DNA of 64,000 nucleotides. Source: Arcuatula senhousia (Eukaryota > Mollusca > Bivalvia > Mytilida > Mytilidae). Numbering within the stretch: the stretch's first letter is position 1; each line of letters opens with the position of its first letter. This document shows positions 43,916 to 56,519 of the stretch, piece after piece. The notes beneath the pieces were generated by a model. The model was given only the letters and a program-made list of their open reading frames with translations. It was not told the DNA's origin and searched no databases. The stretch covers positions 63,922,867 through 63,986,866 of the forward strand of contig OZ020303.1 in assembly GCA_963971305.1 (NCBI GenBank). Reading direction: 5' to 3'. Position numbers and translations under genes: made by a program.

Positions 43916-44914
43916 TCCTCATTGAATTTTCAAATTTACAGAAAATTTTTGAAGCATAATAAAGAACGCGAGTTGTATGTGAATTTGAACAAGTACAATT
44001 TTTATCAAAAGTTTGATACATGTTCATTGTGGGCAAATGTATTCCCAAATTCAAAATTGATAGTGGAAAAAGTTCTTTGCAACAATACCATACAAAAGTC
44101 AGACATTAAAATAGCCATCGGAAATGTTATAACATACGCATGCCTCTGTGTTTCTATTGCTTCTTTACTTATTTTCATTTTGCTTCAAAGGAGATTGGGT
44201 CTTGTGACAAACGTCCCTTCCTCAAACACAGAAAACATTGCGGTTTCCTTGCTCTTATCCAATACTGCGTTTATTTTTGGTGTCCAAGCTGAAGTTAACA
44301 GAAACGTATGCTACATCATAGGCGTTTCGCTTCATTATTTGTGGCTGTCTGTATTTGTGTTTATGGGAATCGGGGTAGTTTCCATAGCATCCACTCTTAC
44401 AAAACTAAGGTCAACTATAGCTGTCAGGAACAATGCAAGGAAACGTGAAAGAGTACTGCTAACTTTTTTGGGCCTAGTGACACCTTTACCCATTGTCGGA
44501 ACAGCATTTTTCGTTGATATGTTCGGTCCCGGATCATGGTCCGCTGGCTATGATTCCGTGCCTTGTTTTCCGAAAGGTTATCCTGCTAACCTCGCTTTCT
44601 TTACCGGTCCAATTTTGTTCATTATATGTTTCAACCTTTGTTGCTTAATATACACTATTTGTAAGGTGTGTGGTGTTCGATTAGGAGTGTCTGATGTGCG
44701 AAAATTAAATCCTTATACCGAGGCTAAAATCTACCTTAGAATGTCGGCGTTGTCTGGTGTTTTGTGGTTTATTGGTATATTGGACGCCATCTTTGACGAG
44801 GAATGGTTAAGCTTCGCTTTTACAGTTGTTTGTGGACTACAGGGCTTAATCATTGCATTGTCCAACATTACTTCCAACAGATTTCGGATTCAAAAAGATA
44901 CAACATCAAGTTGA

Positions 44915-45244
44915 TCTTTGTAAACATCATAAAAGATTGATAGCAAAGCGGCACCAATGGGGCATTCGAGATAATCGTGGGCAGGTTCAAACCGTGAATT
45001 TATTAATCCAAGGAAAAAAGTCCTGTTAGTGTGATGGTCTAAAACCCAAATATTCGTAATAGCTAATCTTTACAATGTAGCAGGGACCAGTATTTTTTTC
45101 TGGCTAACACAATGATGAACTCAGTTGTTTATATTATGTTTTTTGTATATACAAATATGGTATAAACTTTAAATGTGCAATTTTTTTCACTTAGAATACA
45201 GGTTCAAATAAATTAATTGTCTAATAAAAAAACTAGGCATAGAT
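44915..45244 (+). other. 3' flank of the receptor pseudogene
   Basis: AT-rich, no gene seen. Confidence 0.4.
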
Positions 45245-46465
45245 GGTAATACTTCCGCTAGTGCTACGTACAAACGGACTACATTGAACAAAGATGAAAT
45301 CATAGCCAACCATAGCTCTTTTGTGTCCTCTTTCAATATTCAAATGAAAGAGGAACATAAAGAGTTATCATATTTGTCCTGGATACCTAAACTTCACAAA
45401 AATCCGTACATAGGTATGTAGCTGGATCTTCATCGTGTTCAATTACAGAGCTGTCCGTTAATTTAACTTAAATCTTGTCTGCTGTCAAAGAAGGTCAACA
45501 AGCATTCTGCGGCACTATTTATAATCGTAGTGGATTTAACCATATGTGGATTTTGAAGAACTCAAAAGATTTGATAAATCATTTTAAATCTAGATCATTT
45601 TCTGAGGTTCATTCTTTGAAAACGTTCGATTTTTCAACTTTATACACTTCCTTGCCACACGAAAACTAAAATGTCGCCTGAAAAAAACTTCTCGAAAACG
45701 CCTTTTCAAACTCCAGGAATTTTGTTGTTTTGGGTTATAACTCTACATTCTTTTTCAAAATATCTTACAAAGATAGAATTAGTTACACACTGGAACAATT
45801 TTGCAGTATGCTTGATTTTCTCATTGAAAACATATTTGTCAACTTCGGAGGAGAGATTTTTCAACAACAAATCGGCATTCAAATGGGCATAAACTGTGCT
45901 CCTCTCCCCCGCCGATTTGTTTTTATACTCTTACGAAACTGAAATTCCTCAGGGACTCGTAAAGAACAAGAAGGTAATTTGATCTTACATTCAGATATAT
46001 TGATGGTGTCCTTTCTGTCAATAACATTTCATTTGGTAGATGGATTCCTTCAACATATCTTCCAGAACTGGAGATTAAAGAGACCGCCGCATCAGATTGC
46101 TTCACGTCTTTCTTGGATTTGCACCTCGAATTTGATCCAGGTGGTCATCTCAGTACAAAAATTTACGATAAAAGAGACGATTTTAATTTTCAAATTATTA
46201 ATTTTCCTAATTTACAGAGCAATATACCTACTTCCCCTGCATACGGTGTTTATATTTCACAACTTATTCGATATGCCAGAGCTTGCACATATTTCACAGA
46301 TATTTTTTTATCAGACACCGATTTCTTCGTGACCGACTTTTGGAGCAGGGCTATAAGAAAATGCGTCTCATACGATCCCTAAAAAAATTCTTTCTTCGTT
46401 ATCAGCCACTAGTAGAAAAGTTCAAAATTGAGTTAAAAGATATGGTGGTTAATTGTTTTAATTAG
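45245..46465 (+). pseudogene. Penelope-like RT, most complete family E copy, many frameshifts
   Basis: Read across several frames in order: LSYLSWIPKLHKNPYIG (PKLHK), AVKEGQQAFCGTIYNRSGFNHMWILKNSKDL, LKTFDFSTLYTSLPHEN (motif A region), GGEIFQQQIGIQMGINCAPL (MGxNCAPL), FRYIDGVLSVNN (the YIDD pair is changed to YIDG), then SFLDLHLEFDPGGH and KIYDKRDDFNFQIINFP, then AYGVYISQLIRYARAC. At least five frame changes or stops and a lost catalytic Asp mean it is inactive. No endonuclease domain is seen upstream. Confidence 0.7.
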
Positions 46466-46915
46466 TGTTTGACTGGTCAGCTGTACTGTGATGATCACCT
46501 CAATATCCCTATTGAGTCTCACAACTATGTTGTGTTCTATGGCCATTACCAGATCCTAAGATCGCAATGAAAGAGGGAGGTATGGTGCCATAAAACCTGG
46601 TTTAACCCACCATTTTGTTTGAAATGCCAGTACCAAGTCAGGACCATTGCGATCAACCAATTCTCCGGTATGACTAATTCGTTTTTGTCATTTTCTCTGG
46701 ACTATGAGATTGATCATTCAAGTTCGGTAGTTTTGTTATTACCTTTATTTATTTTGACTGTTCATTTTTTTAACGAATTCATGTCTTAATTGCATTCAAC
46801 TTTCATATAATGAATTATAACGATTATGTTTAAATTATATGTATTATAAAATAAATCTATGGTCAACATATTGTTTTTAATTCAGTTTTCAATGTCTTAA
46901 TGTCTTAAAAGCAAA
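46466..46915 (+). other. Probable 3' tail of the RT copy, then unique DNA
   Basis: Begins with sequence that could be untranslated RT-element tail ('tatggtgccataaaacctgg'). No gene. Confidence 0.35.
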
Positions 46916-46916
46916 G

Positions 46917-47480
46917 AAGTACAAATGGGGCACTCGAATGTCAAAAGTTCGAAAGGGCACTGGCACAAAAAAAGTGGACACAGGCAAAACCATTAAACCT
47001 AAACGAAAACAACACGCAGAAACACAAAACAATAAACATAAAAACAAGTGAATAGCATTCAACAACGCGAACTCAAGTTATGAATAGTGAACTCATGTGC
47101 ACAAGAGAGTAAGTTCCTGCTTGCTAAAGCACACCCGTCGCACTAGCTGCCAATGATCAATTTAGCCTGTCGAATCTGACAAAGGAAAATAAAACAAAAT
47201 CCTATGAAAAATCAACATCTTCACTCATCTTATACAAAGAAGTCCCATATTTTGCTACCAGTGCATTATGTCCTCAAAAATTTCTTAATTGAAGACCACA
47301 ACCGAGGCAACATAACCTTGTGTTAGCAATTTTTGTGACAAGGAAATCGATGCAAATTCCGCAAGTTCGGGAATAGCGAATCAATTTTGATGCGTAAACT
47401 CCATAAACTGGAGTCAGTGGGCGGAATGTTGCCACACAAAAAGGCAATGTTGACGACAGGGAAGTTGAAGTCATCATATA
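46917..47480 (-). pseudogene. Family E RT element, 3' part
   Basis: The shared 3' tract (46917-47210) is followed by minus-strand VYGVYASKLIRYSRTCG (about 47360-47430). Its left end inverts relative to the plus-strand copy just upstream, so the two copies face tail to tail. Confidence 0.6.
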
Positions 47481-47788
47481 CGAAGTTTTCAGTTATTTTT
47501 AGCCATGCTTTAGTTTTATAATTTTGAGAATAATTACAAAACTAAAGCCCATTTTGTTTTAATTTGAAAGGGGAACGAGTCAAGAGTTTAAAATATTTTT
47601 TTGTAAAATTAAAAGTTTATAATGTATAAAACATGAAAAATGATAAATTGATATGATATTTAGTGGGTCCTTTAGTCTTAGATTGTTCAACAACTATAAT
47701 TGGGTTTTTTTTCTCAAACAAGGTTGCCATTAACATAGTTATTGCACTGATTAATCTAAAATACTGGCCATTCCTTTTGGTTTGGTAG
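47481..47788. other. Intergenic, 3' flank of the acidic-tail gene
   Basis: No feature recognised. Confidence 0.4.
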
Positions 47789-50700
47789 TTATAGTTCAGT
47801 TAATTTTCCGTCGTCGATTTCGTGTACGGAAATATCAGGGCCTTTCAGATCCGCTTGACTATCAAAAATCATCTTCTTTGATGCTTTTCTCACCAACGCA
47901 TCAATGCTTAATGTAACCTCATCTCCCGATTCATCTTCGTCTACATCTTCATCTTTGGTGTTATCGTCAGTGCTTATAAATTCATCTTTGATCTTATCTA
48001 CTTCGTCGTTTTCTGTTAGTTTTGAATTTTCATCTTTAGAAGAAATAATTTCTTTTTCTTCCGCCAACTGTTCTAAAGTTTCATCTTTCGGATGAATTTC
48101 GTCTATTACGGAACTCGCAACTTTCGTCAAAGAAAATGTTTCTTCTTCTGTTTCCTCTGCTTTTTTATCGCGTGTCAAATCTTCCTTTAATATTTCATTG
48201 GTGGTAGAATCCATTTCTTCAGTCGGTGATTGTTCAGGATCTTCATCTTTTGTAATATCTATTTCCTTATTGTTACTTGCTGGACTTTTATCTCCAATTT
48301 CATCTTCTTCATTACCGATTAATTGGTCTGAAATTTCTTCTATTAATGATTCCCCTGGGATTTGATCGTTTGTTAAGCTTACTCTATGTGATGCAAATTG
48401 TTCTGCGTTTTCTTCTTTTTTCGTATTTGGTTTCTCCATGGTTGTGTTGTCTTGGTTTTCATCTTCTGTCGATTTTGTGTTTTCTATAGTTAATTGTTCT
48501 ACATTTTCACCTTCTGATTGATCTATTTTCTCTTCGGTTTTATCATTGGTCGAACCGTTTTTCTCATCATTTGCAAATTGTTCTATATTACCACCCTCTT
48601 CATCTATCCCATCTATCGGTTTTCCCTCTATTTCCAATGTTCCATGTTTTATTTCAGTAACGCGATCTTTATTTGGTTGTTCTGAGAAATCTTTTGTATA
48701 ATCTGTTTTAAAATCATTACTGTTTAGTTTTTCCTTTGTATTAAAATCTTCCTTGTTTTCTGTTTTCTCTATTCCACCTTTATTACATAAGTTTTCATTG
48801 TTCAAACTGGCTTTTTCCAGTTTACCATCACCATCTTCCATGATAGAAATGGGGATAGATTGTTCATCTGTTGCTCCTTTTTCAGGACTAGATTTCTGGG
48901 ATTCATTTTCTAAGGCATCTTCTGTCACACTACTGCTTGAAAGTATTGAACGTTCACTTTCTAAATCAGTACCCGTATTTTCTATCATTTTTGTAGCACT
49001 TTTTTCTTCAGTTTCTTTTACTTTAGCAGTGTCTTTAGTGACATTAGTTTTTACACAATCACTTTCATCTTCATCTTCTATTGTTCGCGTCGCAGTTTCA
49101 TTATCAACACTCACTTGAGATTCATTCAAATTTGATGCATCTATATTCTTTCTTTCTCTCGTTCTTTCATCCTTATCGTGCTCATTTTCAATGTTATTCA
49201 ATGTATCAGAATTGGATGTTGTAAAGACTGTGGAATCAAGGACTGATTGAGTTTTGCTGTCATTAGAATTGTTTTCATCAAAATTGTCTCCCTTTGTTTT
49301 TGTATCTTGTACTGACTTTGTCTGTTGCTTCTCCTCGTTTTTAATCACAACTTCATCTTTTTTGGTAGCTAATTTGTAACTTCCTGTATCTTTAAAACTA
49401 TCGGTAGAATCTGTAGTCTGGATTACTTCTTTTTCAGCTAACAAACTGTCGCTTCTTTCATTTTGTTCTGTTAAGTTCGATTCGCCTGAGTTTTTGTTTT
49501 CCAAAATATCTTTTTCTTTAACCCTTTTAATAGTATTTCGTTTTGGTTTTACGGGAACCTGTTGGGCATCGCTATCATTTGAATCCATTTCAGTTTCAGA
49601 TTCCTCCTTTCTGGGAGTGACGTCACATTTCTCATCCACTGATCTTGCAGACGACAAATCTGTGTCTGGTATTTTATCATCGATGCCTTGAGGTATTTCT
49701 TTATTCGTTAAACTATTTCTTTTTTCTTGTTCAGTGTATTTTTGTGTTTTGTTTTTAACAACTGTAGCATACACTGGTCCTGATGCCATATCCTCCTTCG
49801 TTTCTACGATTTTACTTACATTCTCAGATTTTTTGTCATCTTCGGAAATACTACTAGGTTCTTTATCTGTCTTGTGGCTAAAATTTAGATATTCATTTCC
49901 GACCATAGACTCATAATTATTATCTGCTACATCTTTTACTTTTTCTTGTCCAACACCACTATTGTGTTTTGGTTCATTATTAAAGCTAATATAACTATTA
50001 TTACCACTACTCGCTTTTGAGATCCGATCCGTTACGGCTTTGTTGTGCGATTTTACGTCCATACCTGTCAAACCTTTCTCTGGTAAACTTGTATCTAGTT
50101 TAGCGTCAATATCGACAATGTTCATGCTTTTCCCATCATCTTCTTCATTGATGTTATCTAAAACATCTTTTACCATTTCATCTACTTTTAAATCCGTGTC
50201 CTTTGACGTCGATGTTTCATCTTCTATAAATGATGTTTCTTGCTCTTCAATTGACGACAAGTTACAAGCTCCTAATTCATTCTCATAAATGAAAACCGAG
50301 TTTTTTACATCCGAGTTTCTTGGGGTTTCTGGTAGTTTTCCGGTCATCACCTAGAAAAAAATAAAAGAAAATTTATTATTTCCACGCTCTAACTCGGGCA
50401 TTTAGAGGTCATTGTGATACTTGACTTTTTGGTTATTTATATGTATTAATAAAAATTCTGGCTCTTATGTATATACTATATGTATACGAGAACCAGTCTA
50501 TTTCTATGATTAAGGAATTATAATATTATCCTGATTCCAAACACCTGTGCATGCGCTCTGGTTACCGTTATATATATTAACATTTGTAAAAGAGTCCGTT
50601 AATTTTATAGACATTTCCCTAAAGTTGGTTTCTTTAACAGATTCGTAAAAATGTAACAAGAGTTAGTTAGACAGTGATATCAATCTGTGCTCTTCAATTC

Positions 50701-52661
50701 TGATCAAAATTACACCTATTCGTTTCACACAATTATTTTGCCTGATAAAGACTTGTCGTGGACAATCTTTCCAAAACAATCATTTCATATTGTCATCGAA
50801 AAGTTACGATTGTAAAAAAATTTGAATTATACTTTCGAACACTCGAATATATCATTAACATGTATAAAGGACACATCTTAAAACAACGACAATTTCAAAG
50901 TCTGCCATGCAAAGTTATCAGTGTGAAAAATCGAAATTGACAGTTCGGATTTCCAATGCTACATAGTGGATAAACATCCAGTGGTAAACCCCTGGGGGTT
51001 GGGGGCTACTTCCTATATGTTCAATAGAATGGGCGTGCCGAAATAAAGTCCGGTTTCCTCCACCATTAAAACTGACCGCCCTAAATGGACCAGGTGCGTC
51101 GATAAAGGGCGTTCAACACACACACTCACACATATATATAGGGTTTGTTTTTCAGGCTTCGAGGTCTAGCTGTCACCAACAGGGTCACAAATATGTTAAA
51201 ACAATTAGTTTTATTAGTTTAATCAAATAGACATGAAAGTTGCTGATCTATTTCTCCTAAAATGTATCATTTTTTGCCCCTGAACGGCTATATATACAGT
51301 AAAAATCATTATTGTCGTGGTCATAACAGGGTATATACAATGTCCCCTGGTATAGTAACCGGATATGTTTTTACGATTTCCTTGATGCTAACAGGGTCCA
51401 GAACAGGGCAGAAGCAGAGGTGCCAATGGGGTATCCGAATGTCAAAAGTCTGAAAGAAATATGTTTGGGTTAAACTCCATGTATATAGACTTACCGGGTT
51501 ATCTCTGAAACTGACTTCCTTAAATTGTCTCTGTTGTCTAAAATAAAATAAAACAAATATATCAAAGCATAATAACAACTGCAACAAAGAGGAATAATTG
51601 TAACTCCATAGTTATAGGCTGCATCTGAAGCGCCTTTTGTCCGCAATTTTATACAATAGCAATCCAGAACTAATAAATGAATGATATTAAAAAAAAACAT
51701 AAGTGTTGAAGGTCATCAGTACAGACTGAAATTATCTAAAGACAGTTTTAGTATATGGACGGTATATACAACCAATTATCGTGACAAATAAGGTGTAGAA
51801 CTTAGATGTGGACAAACTTATATTGACAAATCGGTCTAAAAAATCCGTTTAGATTGTGTTTTGAATAGAACAAAATATTCCTTTTGAACTTCTTAAATGA
51901 CATCATGCTGGTAAACCCGAATTGAATGTCGCATGAGATTTGCGGCCACGTGAAAAGCTGTAAGTGATGCATACCTAAACATTCGGCTGTGCTAAAAACA
52001 GGAAAAAGTATAAGTTACAATTTATTAAAAAATAAACAAGAATTGTTTATATCTAAGGACTGGTAAACTTTATTTTTGAATACTAACTGCAGTTTCTGTT
52101 GTATATCCCGGTATATATAAATGGTACTAAAAATTAAGATTTAAAACTATGTCTAAACACGTTAGTAAAGCAAACTTAGGCTTGTGAATTTGAACATTTT
52201 CAAATAATTTATAATAATACTTAAGAGGCTTTAAGATATGTCAAATGAAACTAGCAGCCAGGGACTGGTAATTTTTTTCTCCGTAGCAACGAAGCTGACC
52301 TCGTCACAATGTGAGTTTTTTTCAATTAAGTTGTGGTGTGTATCTGTAAACACGGATAAGAACCGCATGGAGAAACAAACAACTTAAAAGCACGCAAAAA
52401 CAATTCTGAATAAACGCGAACTCGTTTCAAAAGTGAACTCGGGTACTTGTTTCTGAATGGTAAATTGATGTAAAAAATAAATTTCAGCTGCAAATCATGA
52501 CCCTCCTTGTGTCATAAATTGCTCGTACTTTGTAGGCTGACATCAAAATATACTTACTTTCTTCTGTGTTTTAAATAGAAAAAGACAATAACAAATATCA
52601 GGACCAGTATCATTAAGGGTATCATCACTCCCAGGGCGATCGCCGTACTATCGGTAGCCAT
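47789..52661 (-). CDS. Single-pass membrane protein with long acidic tail, three exons
   Basis: Exons 52661-52558, 51537-51495 and 50350-47789. All introns are GT-AG and phases fit: AA|A between exons 1 and 2 (HRR-K-QQRQF), a codon boundary between exons 2 and 3 (DNP|VMTGK). About 902 residues. ATG gives MATDSTAIALGVMIPLMILVLIFVIVFFYLKHRRK: a short outside end, one helix, then a basic stop-transfer, so type III/signal-anchor topology is likely. The remaining ~850 residues are Glu/Asp/Lys/Ser/Thr/Asn-rich and very acidic, with no globular domain, probably disordered and rich in kinase-like S/T sites. Conserved-looking ends are DALVRKASKKMIFDSQADLKGPDISVHEIDDGKLTEL. An acceptor just before the ATG (TTTTCAG) implies an untranslated upstream exon. 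Family not recognised. Confidence 0.8.
50351..51494 (-). other. Second intron of the acidic-tail gene
   Basis: GT-AG. Contains a fragment of the family E 3' tract at 51412-51455 ('aatgtcaaaagtctgaaag'). Otherwise AT-rich and unique. Confidence 0.7.
51538..52557 (-). other. First intron of the acidic-tail gene
   Basis: GT-AG. Contains a weak family E 3'-tract fragment at about 52340-52455 ('aaacgcgaactcgtttcaaa'). Confidence 0.7.
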
Positions 52662-53255
52662 GGTGTCAAATCTGAAAACTAAGAGGAAATATTTGTATAA
52701 AATTGTAATTCTGATACTATCTTTATCAGTTAAAAAAATAGATAATGTGAAATCTGAAAAAAAATACAAAATTAAAATAAGATAAAGGCGTAATTGTCCA
52801 TGACACAACAATTTGTTTAGTCGAGAAAATATTACAGTTATCACGTTAAAACGTGTTTTTCGTGTCGCTCTATGAAGGGATTGTAATCACAAACACATAT
52901 GCTTCCTGATGATAAACTTTTGATAATGCTGACAAGTTAACCTGTAGTTAGAATTAATTGTAATAGGTACTTAGTATATTCATTATTGTTTTATTGTTTC
53001 CGGTTAGGTTGTACACATTGGTTTTATTTCTATCGACTGGGTTCCGGGAAAAATGTATTGTTTCAAATAAAAACTCAATTAAGAGTAAGCAGGCATCGAT
53101 CAACATAGTAACACATTTAAATGCTTGAACAACAGAAGGGTATTTTTTCGCATCGCATCCGGCTCACCGTGAGTTCAATTTTTTAAAATAAATATCAAAA
53201 GAGGTTGTTGTTTGGATTGAGATTGAACGATCCTTAATTGAACTCAACAGTCAAT
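52662..53255 (-). other. Upstream of the acidic-tail gene
   Basis: Likely holds the intron before the coding start. I cannot place the first, untranslated exon or the promoter. Confidence 0.4.
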
Positions 53256-53258
53256 TTA

Positions 53259-53478
53259 AAAAAGAGGGGGGTAGGAGGGGGTCTGATCCCGGAATCCCGA
53301 ACTAATTTTTACAAAATCCCGTCATCCCGACTTAAAAATGAGAAAATCCCGAAGCCCGGTAAAGTTGATATGATTTTATCCCGGAATCCCGAACTTAAAT
53401 TGTCCAAATCCCGGAATCCCGAGCTTAAATATGGCCAATCCCGGTGTCCCGAAAAAGGTCCTACCCCCCTAAAAAAAT
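53259..53478. mobile_element. Small MITE-like element with CCCG-rich internal repeats
   Basis: Imperfect terminal inverted repeats GGGGGGTAGGA (about 53265) and TCCTACCCCCC (about 53459) flank repeats of 'aatcccggaatcccgaactt' type, about five degenerate units. A/T-rich on both sides. No coding capacity beyond a chance frame. Confidence 0.55.
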
Positions 53479-55155
53479 GTTTCGGCGCGTTTCTAATCTT
53501 GCATTACCGAGCTAAGCAATGAAAACGTCCATTTAAGCAAAAGAAAACTAGCAGAATGCTATAATCCAGAATATAACTTCAGACTAATCTAGGAATCATT
53601 GCAGACTACGACAAAGCACAACTTTTAAACGATAATCAGCAACGCTAACTCCTGTAAAAAAGACCTTAAAGTCGGCAAATGTTCCTAAATGGTTGGCAGA
53701 AACCTCCAGATTTACCACAACCATTTTTACGTGAACTCACCTTACTAGGTCTGTTTAAAATACGGATGGGGTTTGAATTTTATAACTATGAATTATATGC
53801 AACTGATGAAAATGTGCGTGTACAAAGTACCTGTATGCAGTGCGTACAGCTTGTGATCGCTTGGTTGAAGTATTTATAGATGCGAAATACATTTAATAAT
53901 GAAAATATTTCATGAATTCCAATTATATATCATATGAGTTAAAATCTAACATATAATAAAACCTACCTTAAAGGCTATATATAACAATTCGTTCGAAAAC
54001 CTAAATTGATATAAACATCCTCCTCTGATAAAGTTACGGAAGTGTCCGAATTACAGCATTATAGAAATTATCCCATGTTAAAAAAAAACTTAACATGTCA
54101 GTATTAGAGATAAGTAAAACTACTCCGGGTCAAATATTAAAACTGTATCTTTTTCTTATGTATGGTATTAAATATTTAAGAGGATTACAGCAGCAACTTG
54201 TAAATTGGCAGTTATCAATACTTTATACAATCGTACATGGGCAAATATTTGTCATCATTTGATGCAAAATGCAAGATATTTTAAATGATTACTCGGATAG
54301 GCGCTAGTTTATCATTTGAAATCCTTGTAAAAAAATATTTTAAAAAATCACGCTTCTGCAGATATTGTTAAATAACACGTGGAAATTTTATCAGTTTCTG
54401 TTCCACTTGGTAAATTATTATTAGATTTAGAATTTGAATTTAACAAGAAATTAAAGAAAGGCATTTTGCTTATACATAGCATTTTGAATATTAACACAAA
54501 TTCTGTCCCATGTCAGACCATGACATCGCTGTATTTTTACTTTTCAAACAGTTTGAGGAAAAACACTTAAGTAAATTGTCTTACTTGGTAAAGATCTTGT
54601 TTATTTATCACCGTAACGGAAGTATACTCTCAGTTTAGTCTGGCCTATTAAAAGTATAAATCGTCGTAAAAGTTTGAATTGGTCTTATTTGAATAGATGG
54701 AAATATTCTAAATATTTTAAATAGTAATAATTACATGCTTGGCTAAATCTGGATCAATCGGTATCGTGTATATACCAATGCAAGATTCAAGCTTCTTAAT
54801 ATGACAATGCCTTCACTTTTTCATTTATTTGTTCATGCAGCTTCGTTTGTATTGTGTTAAACTATTTGGTGGTCCAGAAATGTCAAAAGGGGACACTCTG
54901 GCCATGCCATGCTTTACTGATTTCCTTTACATCAAACCACTGGTTTTTTTTCTGACAAAAGGGGCAGGTTCCCTTGGTCGCCCCTCTGAATTTGTCCCTG
55001 AACACCAAAGCATGTACAGCAACAAACAACAAAAGTAATTTGTGAACTAAATTGTTAATAAGCCATTTTTTTTTAAATGTAACACAAGCATTAGCATGTT
55101 TTTTAAATGTTGTATATTTACCATGGGTTAATTTCATATAATGTTTGACATTTTC
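53479..55155. other. Intergenic, AT-rich
   Basis: Several short frames on both strands, none with a recognisable domain. Confidence 0.4.
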
Positions 55156-55159
55156 AACT

Positions 55160-55555
55160 TTTGGTAGAGCGCCTCTGATGAGTCTTGAATAGACGAAACG
55201 CGCGTCAGGCGTAGCAAAATTTATTGTCTGGAACTTTGTTGTAATTTATATTTCTTACATCCGTGATGGCTAGCGCTGCTGGTGGAGTTTTAATTCCCCG
55301 AGGTTAGCCCACTCCGGCATCTACACTTTTGTGTTGACGAACACATCAAAGCTATAAATTTCTAAATTACCAAATACCTAAGGTTCTGTCTACCCCAGAC
55401 ATAGGTTGTTCTTAGTCATAATTTGGTTTCTCATTCGACATTTTTGGTATTATTGTTCTATGCTCTTCACATTTATATAATGTTTGGCATTTTCAAGTTG
55501 GTAGAGCGCCTCTGATGAGTCTTGAATACACGAAGCAAAATTTATTGTTAATTTA
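55160..55555. repeat. Repeat G, two copies
   Basis: 'gagcgcctctgatgagtctt' occurs at 55168 and 55504, each followed by a form of 'agcaaaatttattgt'. The first copy also has 'acgaaacgcgcgtcaggcgt', shared with 21052. Between them (55265-55330) is a 'gctagcgctgctggtggag' block resembling the reversed end of repeat F. Confidence 0.55.
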
Positions 55556-56519
55556 TATTTCGATATGGATGTCTCTTATGCTCATAGTTTTGTATACATA
55601 CACTTTCTTGTGCTGTTATTTTGGACCACCTTTTCAGGCCTGTTTTTACAATATCTAACTTCAACTTTATCCAAATTACAATAGATTATATAGGAAAATT
55701 CGAATAATTAGCATAAAACCTTGTCTCAGAAAAATTCTACGTATTCAAGTTCATTTCTTTATTTAATTAAAATCAATAATATGAGATAGGCATTGCCTAA
55801 ATGCGAACACAGCAAAAATATAAGTTGTCAACGAACAGCTTGTATTTTTACATACCTTTTGAGTTGAAAAAAAGCTCCCCCTATACCATGAAACATCAAA
55901 GATGGAGTTGCGCGCCTCAATTGAGGAATAAATTCGTTTAGAATTCAGAATATAAGATCTAGAGGAATCCATTCCCGAAAAGACGTGGACACTTTTGATG
56001 CACTGTTTTGATCGTATTTATTTTTATTTTAATCAGCGTTCAGTTTGGGACGAGGTATTTGGGGCGAATTAGCGTAAAATAAGAAAATGTTAAAAAAAAT
56101 GAACAAAATTTGTTTTACTTGAAAAATGAAGTAACTCATCGTCATCAGAATATTTTTCTCCTTGTTCTATTATTACAAAGACAATTTTTGGAAGGCGATT
56201 AGCAAAATTGGTAATCATTTTTCAAATTCACATCGAACCTGTGTGCGTGAGAAGCATATATGGACGAAAAAAAGTCAATATCAGCACTAGACAAATTGCT
56301 GTAGAGCTCTCCGCTTTCACGGGCACTTCGTGCCCGCTACGAGCTGTGCTCCCTATGATACAAAATGTTTTGAAATAAAACATTAAATTCTAAGGTCCCC
56401 AGCTGAAAATATTGTCTGCATTTTATAATTTCGGAGTCAATTTTCATATGAGTTATTTCCCTTGAATCATTCGAAAATTGCATTTATGCAGCTATGGTTG
56501 GTTGATTTGTTTAATTATA
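55556..56519. other. Intergenic, AT-rich
   Basis: Nothing supported. A GC-rich patch near 56305-56350 has 'cgggcacttcgtgcccg', a perfect hairpin of unknown role. Confidence 0.4.

Larger units (their letters stand above)
34263..44914 (+). pseudogene. Second 7TM receptor copy, inactivated twice
   Basis: Exon 1 is 34263-35303 and exon 2 starts at 39155, with the same splice sites as the intact paralogue. Signal peptide MNVNLAFVLLFFMVNFQW; a better-kept somatomedin-B-like motif (CLNSEKCQ … YCFDNAGCFTSTDCCNDF). First lesion: TGA at 34743-34745, where the paralogue has a Glu codon, with the frame open in the same phase on both sides. Second lesion: 4,395 bp of nested mobile DNA (39521-43915) inside the coding exon. 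Past it, the seven-helix domain runs intact to 44914 (HYLWLSVFVFMGIG, GLQGLIIALSN). The well-preserved downstream frame suggests recent loss. Confidence 0.85.

Noticed and set aside
47904..50288. Several plus-strand Ser/Leu/Phe-rich frames
   Set aside because: They are antisense shadows of the long minus-strand acidic exon.
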